NCBI GenBank assembly: GCA_003971905.1
Contig: RSEE01000036.1
Location: 124,001 to 188,000, forward strand
Length of the DNA stretch: 64,000 nucleotides
Direction of reading: 5' to 3'
Source: Moniliella sp. 'wahieum'
Lineage: Eukaryota; Basidiomycota; Moniliellomycetes; Moniliellales; Moniliellaceae
Position 1 is the stretch's first letter. Every line of letters starts with the position of its first letter. Under the pieces are notes generated by a model, which saw only the letters and a program-made list of their open reading frames with translations, was not told where the DNA came from and did not search any database. A program made the translations under genes and the position numbers. Shown here one piece after another: positions 37,237-49,400 of this stretch.

Positions 37237-39614
37237 CGCAGATGGGGCAGAGAACCTGGGAAACGGACAGCGGGGGGGGCTGCGGACCGCCGGTAGCAGC
37301 AGCGGCCGAGCAAGCAAGGAGATAAAAGTGGCGGGGTAACGAAAAGTGGCGGAGCGCATGGGGAATCGGTGCATATTGTGTGGCGGGTGTCACCCTTGCG
37401 ATTAGTGACTAGTGGGTGCTGAGGCGCTGAGGAGAGTATATATGGCGAGGATGCCGTCTTCGATAATCGGTAATCGATCCCGATTACGACAACAGGCTTT
37501 GTTGATCCAGTGCGGGTTAAAAGATCAGCTCTTCAAAAGCCAACAAAGCGACCCACAACGTTCAGCCTCAGCACAATCAACCGAAAATGAGAACTGCTGA
37601 GAAGTGACTAGTGAGATCTGAGTTCTGAGAGCGCTGCGCCTCACGTGCAAGGAGCAGCTGACGGGTTGGAACAGTGAGTGGTGGCAGGAGAGTGGATGAG
37701 AAGAGAGACTGGGAGCATATTGAGAGGGGTCTTTAAATACGAATGCAAATGGCTGCGGAACAATTCGAGCGAATGAGCAGCAGCTGACTGAGTCGGTAGT
37801 CCCGGCGGTGGCATTATGCATTTTAGTGATCATCAGCAATCGACAATCATCGATTTTGATCGAAACGCAAACGGACCCAGGGGCTATTACGCACAACGGT
37901 CAGCTATATTTCCCCGTCCTTAGCCTGTTTTGGTATTTTGCTTCTTTTTGCTCGGGACACAGGTTAAGCATCGCTTCTTCCGACTTCAATTGCATACATT
38001 GTGTACCGGAAGGTGGTATACACGGGGCAACCGCAAACGCTTTCGGAATAAACGCTTGAAGGACGAGCTGCTTCGACTGTCGGAGAAAGAGCGCACGTGG
38101 ATTACCACGAGGAAGTACTACATACCACAGAGAGGGAGAACAGAGGGATGCATTCACACGACGCATTTCTAGCATCGACTCGCGCTACAATCCGCGATTT
38201 TTGAAAGCGCATGACAAAAAGAAGAGCCACAGGGTCTGGCCTGCTTGCGACTGCATTGTGTGGTCTTCTGAATGTGGGTTAGCATGAGCAGGCAGCACAC
38301 GCAGGATGAGCGAGTCTGTAGTAGGAGAAGCGTTTCATAACCTTTGTAAATTGTAGATGAAGATCCGCCATGAACATGTCTAGGCACAACAGGGGGTTTT
38401 TTGTGCAGTGAACATCGATCTTCGTATATATGGTACGCGGTCCAGACGGCATCTGTCCGATTCCGCAGGCTCCACATAAGGTCCTGGGCCAATATAAGCC
38501 TCAGCTAGCTCTGTAATAATATCATCGACCATCTCCTTCGACTTCTGCCCTTAGTGCCAACACAACTACGTCCGTTGCAGATCGTATTCGATTGGATGAT
38601 GTCGATGATGCCTACGCTCACATAGTCCAGGTTTTCACGTCCAAAAATTGTTTTAGGCTCAACATTATTCCTATGCCTGCAGTTCATACACCAGGCATCA
38701 GGCATCAGGTCTCAGGCTCTCAAGCCTGGCTCAGGCCTCACCGGTCACCAGGCATGTGAGCCTCACGTTCAAGTCTGCTTCAATGCCTTTGCATTAAGGC
38801 TGATGCGCTCCTGTTCAATATAGGCTCGCGCTTGCTTGTGTTTTGGTCCACCACCTTCAAGCTTCACTACATGCTCAGACCCAGGACTCAGACGGCTCGT
38901 CTATAGGACTGCACTCCAGCTGCCCCAGCCCGCACTCCTCGGACGACGGTGCGCCTAAAAAATATCAGATCTCAGAAGGCGATCATAGCAAAGTATCTCT
39001 CATGTAACGCGTAACGTGTAATCAATCCTAGGCACCCGCCACTTACAGTGACAGGAAGCTTCACTTGAGGCTTCAACTTATTGAAGCTTGAAGACTGGTT
39101 GACTCGTGGAGCGCGTGGAGCTAGTGACTAGAGTACAGCTTGAAGGCTTGAAGCTTGAAGCTTGAAAATCACTCACATGTACTCCCACTCACATCTACTG
39201 CCTGTTGGAAGCCGCAAACAGGTGGAAACAACTGAAACAACCGTGCACAAGGCTGCTGCTGTGCTGGCCCTCTGGGCTCAGCCGGAGCGCTGCGCCGCTC
39301 ACCGGTCACCCCCTCACTGCCTCGCCGCCTAGTTGGGATGCCAAATTTGAGGTACAGGAACTTTGAGTAACTCCACACAGGCGCTGTGCTTCTGCGGGCG
39401 AGAATGTCTGGCACATCAGTGGCGGATCCAACTGATGACGTAATTCCAGTTAGGGGGCGACTGCGCCCGTATGGCCCCCTAGCGCACCCTCCCCGAGATG
39501 ATACAGTCGAACTTGGTCTAGTTTTTTCTTTCTTCCGGCCACCGCCAGCTCGTCTTCGTTGCCTCATCTCGTCTGCAGCGCCTCCGCCCGTCGGCCGCCT
39601 TGCGTTTGTTTGCC
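37237..39614. other. 2.4 kb gene-free, repeat-rich region
   Basis: No coding region supported. It holds many short repeats: TGAGGCGCTGAGG, AGTGACTAGTGA (37403-37415 and 37601-37613), GGCATCAGGCATCAGGTCTCAGG (38695-38715), heptamer arrays TTGAAGC at 39054-39096 and 39137-39168, and a GAGTGACTAG motif at 39120. The bases before 39615 should form the LAT1 promoter. Confidence 0.6.
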
Positions 39615-41108
39615 ATGCTGTCTGCTGCTGCCCTTCGACTCGCCGCGTGTACCGCCCGCCCGGGCCTTGTCCGCGGCCTGGCCACTTCGTCCCGCTCTCT
39701 GGCCCTCCAAAAGTTCGCCTTCCCCCCATGTCGCCCACCATGACCGAAGGTGGCATTGCCAAGTGGCACGTCAAGCCTGGCGACAAGTTTGCCTCTGGTG
39801 ATGTGTTGCTCGAGATCGAAACCGACAAGGCTACCATGGATGTCGAGGCTGCTGACGATGGTGTAATGGCCAAGATCATTGTACGTTCTCTACCCCTGCA
39901 ATGCGCACGCCTAATCTGTTGTATTTCGTCTAGGTTGGAGATGGCGCCAAGGACGTTCAGGTCAACAGTGTTATTGCAATTACCGCGGAGGAGGGGATGA
40001 TCTGAGCGGCGTCGACGCCTTGGCAGCTGAGGCCGCCGAAGCAACCCCCGCCCAGCCCGAGGAGCCCAAGCCGGCTGAGCCTGCACCCGAGGCAGCCAAG
40101 TCTGTTGAGCCCGAGAGCAAATCTGCACCCTCCCGCTTCCACTTCTAATGTGCCGTCGGGTGGACGCGTATTTGCCTCGCCTCTGGCCCGTAAAATTGCC
40201 CAGAGAAGGGCATTCCCCTGGCCCAAATCAAGGGTACTGGCCCCAATGGCCGCATTGTCAAGGCTGATGTCGAGGGATACAAGGCCCCCGCTGCTGTTTC
40301 CGCCCAGGCTTCCGCTCCGCTGCCCCCACCCGGCCCCAGCGAAGAGCACTCCCCCACCACCTCCTGCTGCCCCGGGACAGGAGGCTGCCTTTACCGACAT
40401 TCCTGTCACCAACATGCGTCGTACCATTGCTGCTCGCCTGACGGAGAGCAAGCAGCAATTGCCGCACTACTACGTCTCGATCGACGTGGAGATGGACCGT
40501 GTACTGCAACTTCGTGAGCTTTTTAACGCTGCCTCGGCTGAGAAGGCTCGCGGGGACAAGGATGCAATCAGGGCCTCGAAGCTGTCGGTGGGCGACTTTA
40601 TCACTAAGGCTGCCTCGGTTGCACTTCAGCAGGTGCCGGAAGTCAACTCGGCCTGGTACGGCGACATTATTCGTCAACATAATGTGGCTGACATTTCCAT
40701 CGCTGTTGCTACCCCTACCGGTCTGATTACGCCCATTGTACACAACGTGGGTGCAAAGGGCTGGCCTCTATTTCGGCTCGCACCAAGGAGTTGGCCTACA
40801 AGGCTCGTGCGAGCAAGCTTGCTCCGGCTGAGTACCAAGGTGGCACCTTCACCATTTCAAACATGGGCATGTTTGGCATCAGCCACTTTACCGCCATCAT
40901 CAACCCGCCCCAGAGCGCTATTCTGGCCATTGGCGGCACCGACACCCGCATCGTACCCGATGCCTCGTCCGAAAAGGGGTGGAAGAAGGTGAACGTGATG
41001 CAGGCCACCCTGTCGTCGGACCACCGTGTGATTGACGGTGCTACGGCAGCGCGCTGGATGAAGGCGTTCAAGGATACTCTTGAGAACCCTCTGTCGTTCA
41101 TGCTCTAA
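39615..41108 (+). CDS. LAT1: Pyruvate dehydrogenase E2, dihydrolipoyl acetyltransferase
   Basis: Mitochondrial core of the pyruvate dehydrogenase complex, transferring acetyl groups from lipoyl-lysine to CoA. ATG 39615 opens an Arg/Ala/Ser-rich presequence ([20 protein letters not shown]). Lipoyl domain: [21 protein letters not shown] and the lipoylated Lys in [13 protein letters not shown] (39819-39855). A 53-nt intron (39881-39933) follows. An Ala/Pro/Glu linker leads to the E1/E3-binding domain ([10 protein letters not shown], about 40173) and the catalytic domain with [34 protein letters not shown] and active-site [16 protein letters not shown] (about 41010). Stop 41106-41108; about 480 residues. 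Single-base losses break the frame near 39725, 39993, 40130, 40200, 40330 and 40762. Domain order is complete, so the gene is probably functional. Confidence 0.93.
39881..39933 (+). other. Intron in LAT1
   Basis: The 53-nt intron, donor GTACGT, branch CCTAATC, acceptor TCTAG, sits at the end of the lipoyl domain ([11 protein letters not shown]). Confidence 0.88.
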
Positions 41109-41717
41109 GCAGGACATCTTACGTTAAAAAGCTCGAGCGTGGCGACCATGACGATAGCGCCTGGATGGGATTTTGGGCCTGAGGCCGCTCAACCTGAGCG
41201 CCTACGCTGAGCCCACAGCCGCTCGATTCATCTGGCCTTCAATGTCACCACCACATCTAATCCAATAGCCCGGCCAGAGGGCCAACATCGTTTTGTGGCT
41301 AGCTAGGCAAGTCTGAAAGGGCATCTGGCGGGAAGTAATTTCTATGCGAAACTAGTTCGGCTACTTCCTCCAGTGGAGGCTGGAAGGCGCCACGCTCGAC
41401 GTCGTCTTCCCGCCTCCGGGGTACCGCGGTTGTCGACCTGAGACCGTCCACATTGCATGTGGACGGGATCTGAGCTGGAAGCTGCTAAAAAAAAGTATAA
41501 GCACCTGCCAAGCATCCGCCAGGTCCGATGCTGTCCAGCGCCAACAGAAGGCCGCCTTCACTACTATGTGGAGGCATGAAACATTGAAACGGCATGTACA
41601 TTGCAGACGAGCCTTAAGGGTATTATTATAGCACTCCCAGTGCCTCCTCTCTTCTCTTCTCTTTTCTCCACCCTTGATCCTGGACCATCGGGGCGTTTTG
41701 ACCGTCCTTACACTACG
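41109..41717. other. Intergenic, no gene seen
   Basis: LAT1 3' flank and promoter of the five-exon gene. A pyrimidine-rich CTCTTCTCTTCTCTTTTCTCC tract (about 41646-41670) lies about 45 bp upstream of the next start. Confidence 0.5.
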
Positions 41718-43103
41718 ATGGCCCCACGTCCCAAGCTGAGTACTGCCAAGAGAAACACCCCCCAACGCCCACTCGCCCCAGGGAAGCGCAAGCATCATTC
41801 TCCCAGCATTCCTTCCACCGACGACGATGACGTCTACGTCTCGGCAGACACTGGCGATAACGAGCATCCCAGCCCTTTATCTTCCTATGAGCAATATCAT
41901 CAGGAGAAAAAGAAAGCGAATGCTCGAGGCAACCCAAAGAAACCTCGTGGTGCTCCTACAGGGTACGTTGGTCTATCCATCTTCTGGCTTGGTTCCGCCT
42001 GCATTCAGGCATGGTGTGTGCGCGTCTTTGGGTCAAGTTTACATGCTTCTCTTTTTCGATGGATGTCTGACACTCCGCTTCATTTATCGCACCAAGTGAC
42101 GACGATGAAGATGTGGAGAGAATTGTCCAAGATCTCTTGAGTGCGTCATAACCCCCCCCCCCCCCCTTTTTCTCCCGGCAAGGAAGTGTATGAAGAATGG
42201 CTGCATTTTTATCTGCATGTCTCCATTATATGAGGGACATTTTGGCTCCCTGAAGCAAGGTGTCACCCTCCGCTAACGCCATTTTCATTATCAATTCAAT
42301 CAGATGTACATCGCAAACGAGCATCGAACACCATTTCCAATGCTGAGAAGCGATGGAAGGGAATTATGACCTCCCTTGACTCAGCAGGAAGGCAGGCGGT
42401 GCACACAGCCCAAGCTGACGGCACCAAGATCGAGGGCCTACTTCGGAACTACCTCCAAAAAGTCTCCGTCCCGGTGGCTCAAGATGCGGGTCCTCCCTAC
42501 CAGTCATCCAACAAGAATCTTCTATTTCTCATCTCGTCTGTGGAACACGAGGTGACCAGTCGTGAAAAGGTGAGTATTTTCTTGTCCCCATTCTCATCTT
42601 ACCTTTGGACACTTCTCACATCATGTCACATGCTTCTCTCACTAGGAACAGAGGCAAGTCACAAACAAGTTGAGCGCTTCTATGGAGGGCCCTAGAAGGG
42701 AGATGGCTACGCTGCTTCACACCCTTACCGAAGCCCAGTCCAGTACGTCTACGTCCACACCACTTACACACAACTTTAGAGCCTCACCGGCGAGCGAGTG
42801 CTAACGCTGGGTTTTGCAGCCATCCTCGCCGCACAGCACAATCTATCCCGCCGGCGGCGGAGGATCATCAAGACGTATTCGCGTGACGTTGAGGCTGTTC
42901 TCGACCCAGGGGTAGGCGAGAACCCTCTGGCTCTGGCATCGGCGGATGGATGGGGCCCTTCAAGCAGACTTTTTGGCCCTCGGCCTGCCATGGGAGAAGA
43001 TCCTTTAGTGCACATCGCCTTGGCTGGTACCCACCATGTCCCCGCAACTACGGTCACAGCCAGCGGCCTACTCCGTGCTGGATGGGGGGCTTGCATGATA
43101 TAG
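41718..43103 (+). CDS. Hypothetical 311-aa protein, five exons
   Basis: Not recognised. Five exons join without any frame break: 41718-41962, 42097-42140, 42304-42569, 42646-42742 and 42820-43103, giving 311 residues. The N-terminus is basic with an acidic stretch (STDDDDVYVSADTGDNE) and a Lys-rich NLS-like segment (EKKKANARGNPKKPRG). The middle is predicted helical and may form a coiled coil (DDDEDVERIVQDLLNVHRKR to the EKEQRQVTNKLSASMEGP region). A very basic RRRRRRIIK patch is encoded at 42853-42879. The C-terminus is Gly/Ala-rich and ends at TAG 43101-43103. Introns are 134, 163, 76 and 77 nt; the last has a perfect GCTAAC branch site. The intron density is far above that of neighbouring genes. 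A nuclear protein is possible (inference). Confidence 0.75.
42152..42166 (+). repeat. Poly-C run in intron 2 of the 311-aa gene
   Basis: Fifteen consecutive C followed by TTTTT shortly after the 5' splice site at 42141. Its length may be unreliable given the homopolymer problems of this assembly. Confidence 0.8.
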
Positions 43104-43437
43104 CCTCCCTTGTGGTTTTGACGTCTTATGTGATCCCGTGACCGGTTAACCCGACCTCTTTTCGTGCGATAAACACTTTGATCCTGGAACTAGAATTACA
43201 TGTTGGCACTCGTTTTGATTGAACGGGAGGGCGGGCCCGTCGCTCTAGTTACACCTCTGTATGAGAGCCTATGGTAGACCAAAGATGGGATGCCGATATT
43301 TTGATTGTGTTTGTATCAGTCACGTTGGTATTTGAGTACGAAAATGGTGGGTCGAATGTACAGGTCGATGGAACGACTGCACGAGTAGTTGTTTCGCATT
43401 CTCAGCAGAACAGAGAAAAAGATGGCCCGTTAAACTG
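43104..43437. other. Convergent 3' intergenic region
   Basis: It separates the 311-aa gene from the URC1 gene tail to tail. It is AT-richer than average; nothing else is seen. Confidence 0.6.
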
Positions 43438-45201
43438 TTACTGGTGAATGTTCTCCCAGTTCTGACCAACAACTTCCGCCAAATCCTTGTCGCTCACTTT
43501 CTTGGATGAATAGTACCCGGCATGGATCTTGGCCGAAATCTCAACCTGGGCATCCGGAGGCAAAAGGTTGTCCGGAATCTCGTAGCGGTTGATAATCTCA
43601 ATACCAGCAGCACGAATGGCGCCGGCCTTCATGTCGGACATGGAGATCATGTTGTCAATCTTCTGAATGCCGAGCCAGACAAGAATGTCTGACATGAGCG
43701 GTTGAAAGCGCGAGTCCTCCAGGCCAGCAACCCGCTCGGTGCGCATAAAGTAGGCGTCGGCCGTGTCTTTGCCACGCTTGCGAGCATTGTACACCATAAA
43801 CTTGATTGTCTCTCCCAGCGCGCGACCCTCCTTACGGAGGTAGACCAGAAGTCCCACCCCGCCCCGCTGGGCGCAGCGAATCGCCTCCTCAATCCCATAA
43901 ATCATGTAGGGGCGGCAAGTGCAGATGGAAGACCCGTGAACGTCGGACGAGTTGCATTCATCGTGCACACGGGCCGTCAACTCTTTGGTGGGATCCGAAA
44001 GGTAGTCGGGGTTGCCAAAGATGTAAACGGTAGCTCCCGTGATGGGTGGCAGGAACACCTGGAGGTCGTTCCGGGTCATGAGCTCGGGGTACATACCCCC
44101 GGTCTCTTCAAACAGCGCCCGACGAAGAAGACCCTCCGAAATACCCAGACGCTGGGCAATACCGGGAAGGAACCAGACAGGTTCGACAGCAATCTTGGAC
44201 GACGCTACTTCAACCCCCGGGTCTTGACTTGGATCCATCCCAGGCAAGCGTTCCGACTTGATGACAAATTCGCCATCGACCGCCAGGCGGCCCAGTTCCA
44301 CCGCATCGTCCAGTTCACGCATCTTGATAAATGCTTTAGTGGCCGCCATAGTTGGGCGCACATCAAGACCAGCCGCAATTTGCTCTTTGAACAATACCTG
44401 GGGAATGTGACCAAAGGGGTCAAGGGTGCAGATCTTGTAAGGGTCGCCCCAGGCAGGTTGGGGGATAATGTCGAAGGCTGGTTCTGTGTTTGTAAAGTCG
44501 GGCATGTGGTTCACTGCCAGCTGACCTGTTGCGACTGCCAGCGCCTTATACACCATGTACGAACCAGAGTGTGCACCAATCGCGTTGCGGCGCTTGATAC
44601 TGTTGGGGTGCCGGCTGGCGACAATCGGCCCACGCACCTTGGGGTCTGGATGTCCAAAGTTCAGCGGGTAAGGATCGATTCCCATCTGAATGGGAGGAAA
44701 GAGGTGAGCATGTTAGTAAACCAGAAAGTTGATGGAGATTCATGAAGGCAAGGAGGACCGACGTACTTGGTTAGGGTAGGTGGTGAGGATGACACGATTG
44801 TTGGCGTAGAAGTCTTCAACTTCCTGGATCCGATCGAGTGTCTTCTGGCTGACGTGCAAGCCAGTACCATCCTTGGGGACCAGCTTCGAGGTAGTGGGGG
44901 ACGAGGTGGCGGAAACCGAAGAGGAAAGCGCAGCAGTGGGCCCACCAGGCACCTTGATGGGCTTGGACAAATCGACCGGAGTCAGTCCGCCAGCCGATTG
45001 GCGGCGGAGAGAAGACGAGGGGCTCCCGATCGGGAGGACGCTGGGGGAGCTGGCGCCGGAGGGTACGGTGAGCGAGTCGAGCTTGGCCTCGAGCTGGGCG
45101 TTCTTGCGCTTGAGCTCTTGGAGTTCGTTGTAGATGAGTGGCAGCAGGGCCGCTTCACTTGTCGGTGGGTCTTGCATCTGGGCAGCTTGGGCAGAGAGCA
45201 T
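43438..45201 (-). CDS. URC1: GTP cyclohydrolase II-like protein URC1 (uracil catabolism)
   Basis: 560-residue protein of the fungal RibA-like family; the yeast-type URC1 members act in the pyrimidine (URC) degradation route rather than riboflavin synthesis. Exon 1 (45201-44767) starts MLSAQAAQMQDPPTSE, has a short coiled coil (NELQELKRKNAQLEAKLDSL), a Ser/Pro-rich stretch and ends ILTTYPNQ. An 81-nt intron (44766-44686, donor GTACGT, branch ACTAAC) precedes exon 2 beginning MGIDPYPLNFGHPDP. The GTP cyclohydrolase II core shows the zinc/active-site segment HDECNSSDVHGSSICTCRPY (about 43965-43905) and VYLRKEGRALGE (about 43840-43805). Stop 43440-43438. Both exons are free of frameshifts. The exact reaction in this organism is inferred from family knowledge. 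Confidence 0.9.
44686..44766 (-). other. Intron in URC1
   Basis: The 81-nt intron has donor GTACGT, branch TTACTAACAT and acceptor TTCAG, joining TTYPNQ to MGIDPYP in phase 0. Confidence 0.9.
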
Positions 45202-46122
45202 GGCGGTGGGGGAGCACCTGGGTGGGGGGCACGCAGGCAAGGAAGGAAGGGGAAAGAAGCACGACCGCAGCCGGCCCCGCCCCCAGCTTAAATACCAGCT
45301 CTTCCCGGCGCCCATATCGATCCGACCGCCCGCAGCGATCTCGTGCCCCAGCCCACAGTGTGGTGCGCACGGTGGCAGCAACACTGGCCTTGTGCGCTGC
45401 TCCCCGCACCCCCGCCGCCTGGCGTCGGGGGCTGGGGCACCGTGGCAGGTCGGGACATAGATAACGCACAACTGGCCCCGTGCCTGGTGCTCCCGGGAAG
45501 CACGGTGCCTGTCTCGGTCGAGCATGGCTCCAGCCGGGGTCTTTTGGAGAGCGCAGTGCAGAGGGGCGAGGGTCGCCATCGACCATCGCCTATCCTCGTC
45601 GGTTGGGGCGCGGGGTGGGAAAGCGGATGATCGGGTGCGGATCCGACCGCGAAGGCCGCCAGTGTTGCTATCAGCTGCTGCCTGTCGAACAGCACCAATC
45701 GCTTTGTAGGCGCGCCTCATTGATGTCGGCGCGATCACATCAATCGATCTCAATCAATCCCCATCGGTGTGGGTTTGAAACTATGCATTGTTGCTTTCAT
45801 CGATAAGCGGCAACCGCCGTGGCCTTGCTGGCCTTAGCGTCTTAGCCCAGATAACGCCTGGGACACGGTCCACTGTTACGCAATGAATTAGTAACTACTG
45901 TAGTAACTCCAGACGCACTCCTGTGTGAGTGGGGCTCCTGTGGGAACTTCAAGCTGTATTATTGATGGTTGCTGCGCCCATCTTCTACGCCCATCTGACG
46001 TTGATTCAATGACGCCCTCCTCGACAGGCTCCACAACGATCTTCTTATCTCTTCCGCGGCATATTTCCCTCTTGCAGTCGATCATGATCGCATGATCTGC
46101 ACCACTGATCCTCGGGGAATCC
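45202..46122. other. URC1 upstream region up to the copia insertion
   Basis: It contains the URC1 promoter and DNA into which the copia element inserted. No gene is supported; a CAATCGATCTCAATCAATC stretch occurs near 45740. It ends with the AATCC target-site duplication (46118-46122). Confidence 0.6.
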
Positions 46123-46339
46123 TGTTGGGACCCGTGGTCCCGTACTTAGGCCAAGGCGCCTCATCACCCTTCACCCCTGATTTGTCCTCCGAAGCCTCCA
46201 CGTGTATACTCAGGCTTGTCTGAACCCCTGTCTCTAGGTGTGGCACAAGGCTTAGACCTTAACCACCACCATCGCGATTGCATTGCTCTACATTTCCAGA
46301 GGTTCTTCACCCAATCCCTTGGGTTCCTCCGGTCTTACA
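46123..46339 (+). repeat. 5' LTR of copia element
   Basis: Begins TGTTGGGACC and ends GGTCTTACA; 217 bp. It matches 51462-51678 base for base except the terminal nucleotide. Confidence 0.95.
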
Positions 46340-46445
46340 GAGTTACAATCCTCTTGACGCTCAGCCCTGAGCCTTCCACTCTTACACTCTTCGGTCCTCC
46401 GCTGCCGGCCCTATCCACAAGCGCTTGCTCGAACTGCGTAAGCTA

Positions 46446-49400
46446 ATGGCAAGCATCATGAGCTCTCAGACTCAGGAGTCTTGGTTCAACTCCTCAACCC
46501 CTACTTCACCAACTGCCGGAGCAGAAGAGAGCACCACTCCCGTCGGAGTTGACCACGCCTCCCCGCCGCTGACACCATCGCGTGAATCTACCCCTACACC
46601 TCAACCCACCCCCGTGGGCCCCGACAACACCGCGAACGACGTCGCCACCCTCGCCGACCGCATTCGCAACATGTTCAAATTGTTTCCCGAACACATCACC
46701 CTCAAACAGCTACAGGACACTGGTATCAAGCTTGGGTACAGCGAAAAGACGACCACAGAAGCCATTGTCATGTTATCATGTGAGAATCCACCCAATGCTA
46801 GCAAGAACGAAGGTGCCTTATCGTCAACTCCGGCCGTCGACGACAACCCGTGGGCTTTGACTCCCGACAAGCTCCTCCGTAGTGCCACTCGCAGCAACGT
46901 GCCGTACCACGAGCGTTTCCACAACAACAGCTCGTTTTGGTTATGGACCCGGATCTTCCTCCCTCGTATCCAGATTATCCCTGGAGCGCGTGAGCATCTG
47001 GAACAGGGCAAGGCCCTGGACGGGTATAACGCAGAACTGGACGCTCACTTGGCCAACATTCTACTCCCGTGGATAGACTCCGACGTCGTCCAGCAGATCA
47101 CCGGCGATGGCACGCCGGCTCTAGGGTCTGCATACTATCATGCTCTGCGTGATTTGTACGGCACCGTTTCAGACACTGAGATCTGTGATATCCTCATAAA
47201 GGTTCTCACTCTCAAAATGGGCACCAAGTCGGGCCGCCAATACCTGAATGAGTTCACTGTGGCGGTAACCCAGTACGAGATGACGTCCAAGTCCAAGCTG
47301 GACGAGATTGGTCTAGCACAGATGCTACGGAAAGGCGTTACTGATCAGGGGTGGTTGCACCTCCATCGTAACAGCAGCTACGCCGAATTGCGCCGAGCAG
47401 TGAGCGAACTCAAAGGCTCCAACTACGGCAGTACCTCCAGTTCAAGCCCAGCTCCCTCCAGTACGGCCCCTTCGGAAGCCACGTCGCACAGCCAAACAAG
47501 CAGTACGGTGACAGGCCGCGGACGAGGCCGAGGTGGCAGCGGGTACAGAGGAAGTCACCGTGGTGGCCAACGTGGCGGCCACTTTAGCCGGCCGGCTACG
47601 ACAGCCCAGACCACCTCATCTGCCCATGCAGTAACCCCTATGGCAGCCACTACACCACCCAAGCCAGCCAACCTCCCTGCGCAACACGATTCAGGTGCGA
47701 GACCATCCGTATTCAATGAACGAAGTGCGTTTATCAATCTTCGTCCACACCGCGAGCCCATAGCAGTGGCAAACGGACAGATCGCATACACTGAAGGCAT
47801 TGGCACCATCTCTATGTACATTCAAACCCAGAACGGAGCCCCTATCCGCATCCACCTACCCGGCAGCTTGTACTGCCCCACCTTCCCGACCAACCTGCTC
47901 AGCGCTTACCATCTATCTATCGCAGGCATTGGCAGCTGGATCCCTCCAGGTGGCCATGGTCTCTATCTCGGACGACACGGCGAACCTTTTCGTCTCGCCG
48001 CCGACTCAAGCTATTCCCTTACTCTGGCGCCCAATACGACAGCCACAGCCAACAGCGCCACTTCGCTACTCAACCTTGATGCAACCCTGGTCAAGGTGAA
48101 AAACGCCCACATCCGATGGAATCATGCACCTCTAGATCAACTTTCATCCCTCACGTCGGATGACCCAGCATTCGAACGGGTCAACAGTGGCGACATCGCT
48201 TTAGTCCGGTCCTCGTGGCACTGTGCACCATGCGCATTAAGCAGAGCCACTGCCCCACCCCACGCCACGACTGGACGCCCAATCCGAACCATTCGCCCTT
48301 TCTCTCTCCTCCACCTCGACGTCCTTGACATATCCCGCCAAGGCGGCGGGGTCATACTTACGCCCTTATCATTGTCGACGACTTTACGCGGTATACCTGG
48401 ACGCTACCCCTGGTGTCCAAGGGTGATGCCACAGCCGAACTTCAAGCCTTCATCCGGCGCGAGCATCGCCAACATCCCGACCGCCCCCTTCAGACGGTCC
48501 GCTCTGACAATGCGCCTGAACTCACCACCGCAATGGACGAGTTTTACTGCGAGCTGGGAGTAGTGAGCGAGCGCACCAATCCTGGCGAAAGTGCGTCCAA
48601 TGGGGTCGCCGAACGCGCCATAAGATCGATTACGGATCGCGCTCGACTCATGGTAATCGCCAACAGATTGACTCCCGACGAGTGGTGGGAACACAGCTTG
48701 TTGGCGGCCACATATGCACACAACCAGTCGCCGCCGAAAGCACTGGGTGGGGACAGCCGATTTGTCCGGTACCATGGCTTCAAACCCTCCCTTCGCATGC
48801 GCGGTTTTGGCACTCTTGCCTACCTGCACCTATTGCCCAACCAACGCGAGGGCGGCAAACTTGGTCCGCGGGCCGTCCCAGCAATGTTGGTGGGTTACGG
48901 GCACGGCCGCGGTTCGAAGGGGTGGCTCTTTGCCATCCACCAGGACGACGGCCAAGTTGGATTCCGTTGGAAAAAGCCGTCCACCTGGACGCATGTCCCG
49001 TACACCACCGAATATCCCACGCACTTTCATCTGGACCCCCTTGTCCCTGCTGGTGGCGGAGAGGTGCGGGGGGCGGAGAAATGGGTGCTGGTGGGAAGTC
49101 AGACAGCTCCCCACCCCGGCGTGTGCGTTTTGCGATAGATGAACTGACCCGCGATACTAATGGTAAGAAAGACAATGCCCCCCATGGAAAAAGAAAATTA
49201 AAAGAACGAAAAACAGAGGCACATCGCCCGGCTCAAGCCAACGAAAATGAGAATTCAGAGCCTGGCCCCACTCCCACCAACTCCAACCCCCCACATGTAT
49301 CCCCCCAACCTGTTGCATCTGACCCCGCAGGCATGGCACAACGCCAGGCAAAGCAAGCCGAAGAAAATGAAACTATCACAGAAGATGCCGTTGACACTGG

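Noticed and set aside
43702-44745. 347-codon plus-strand open frame
   Set aside because: Exactly antisense to URC1, whose zinc/active-site motifs identify the real strand.
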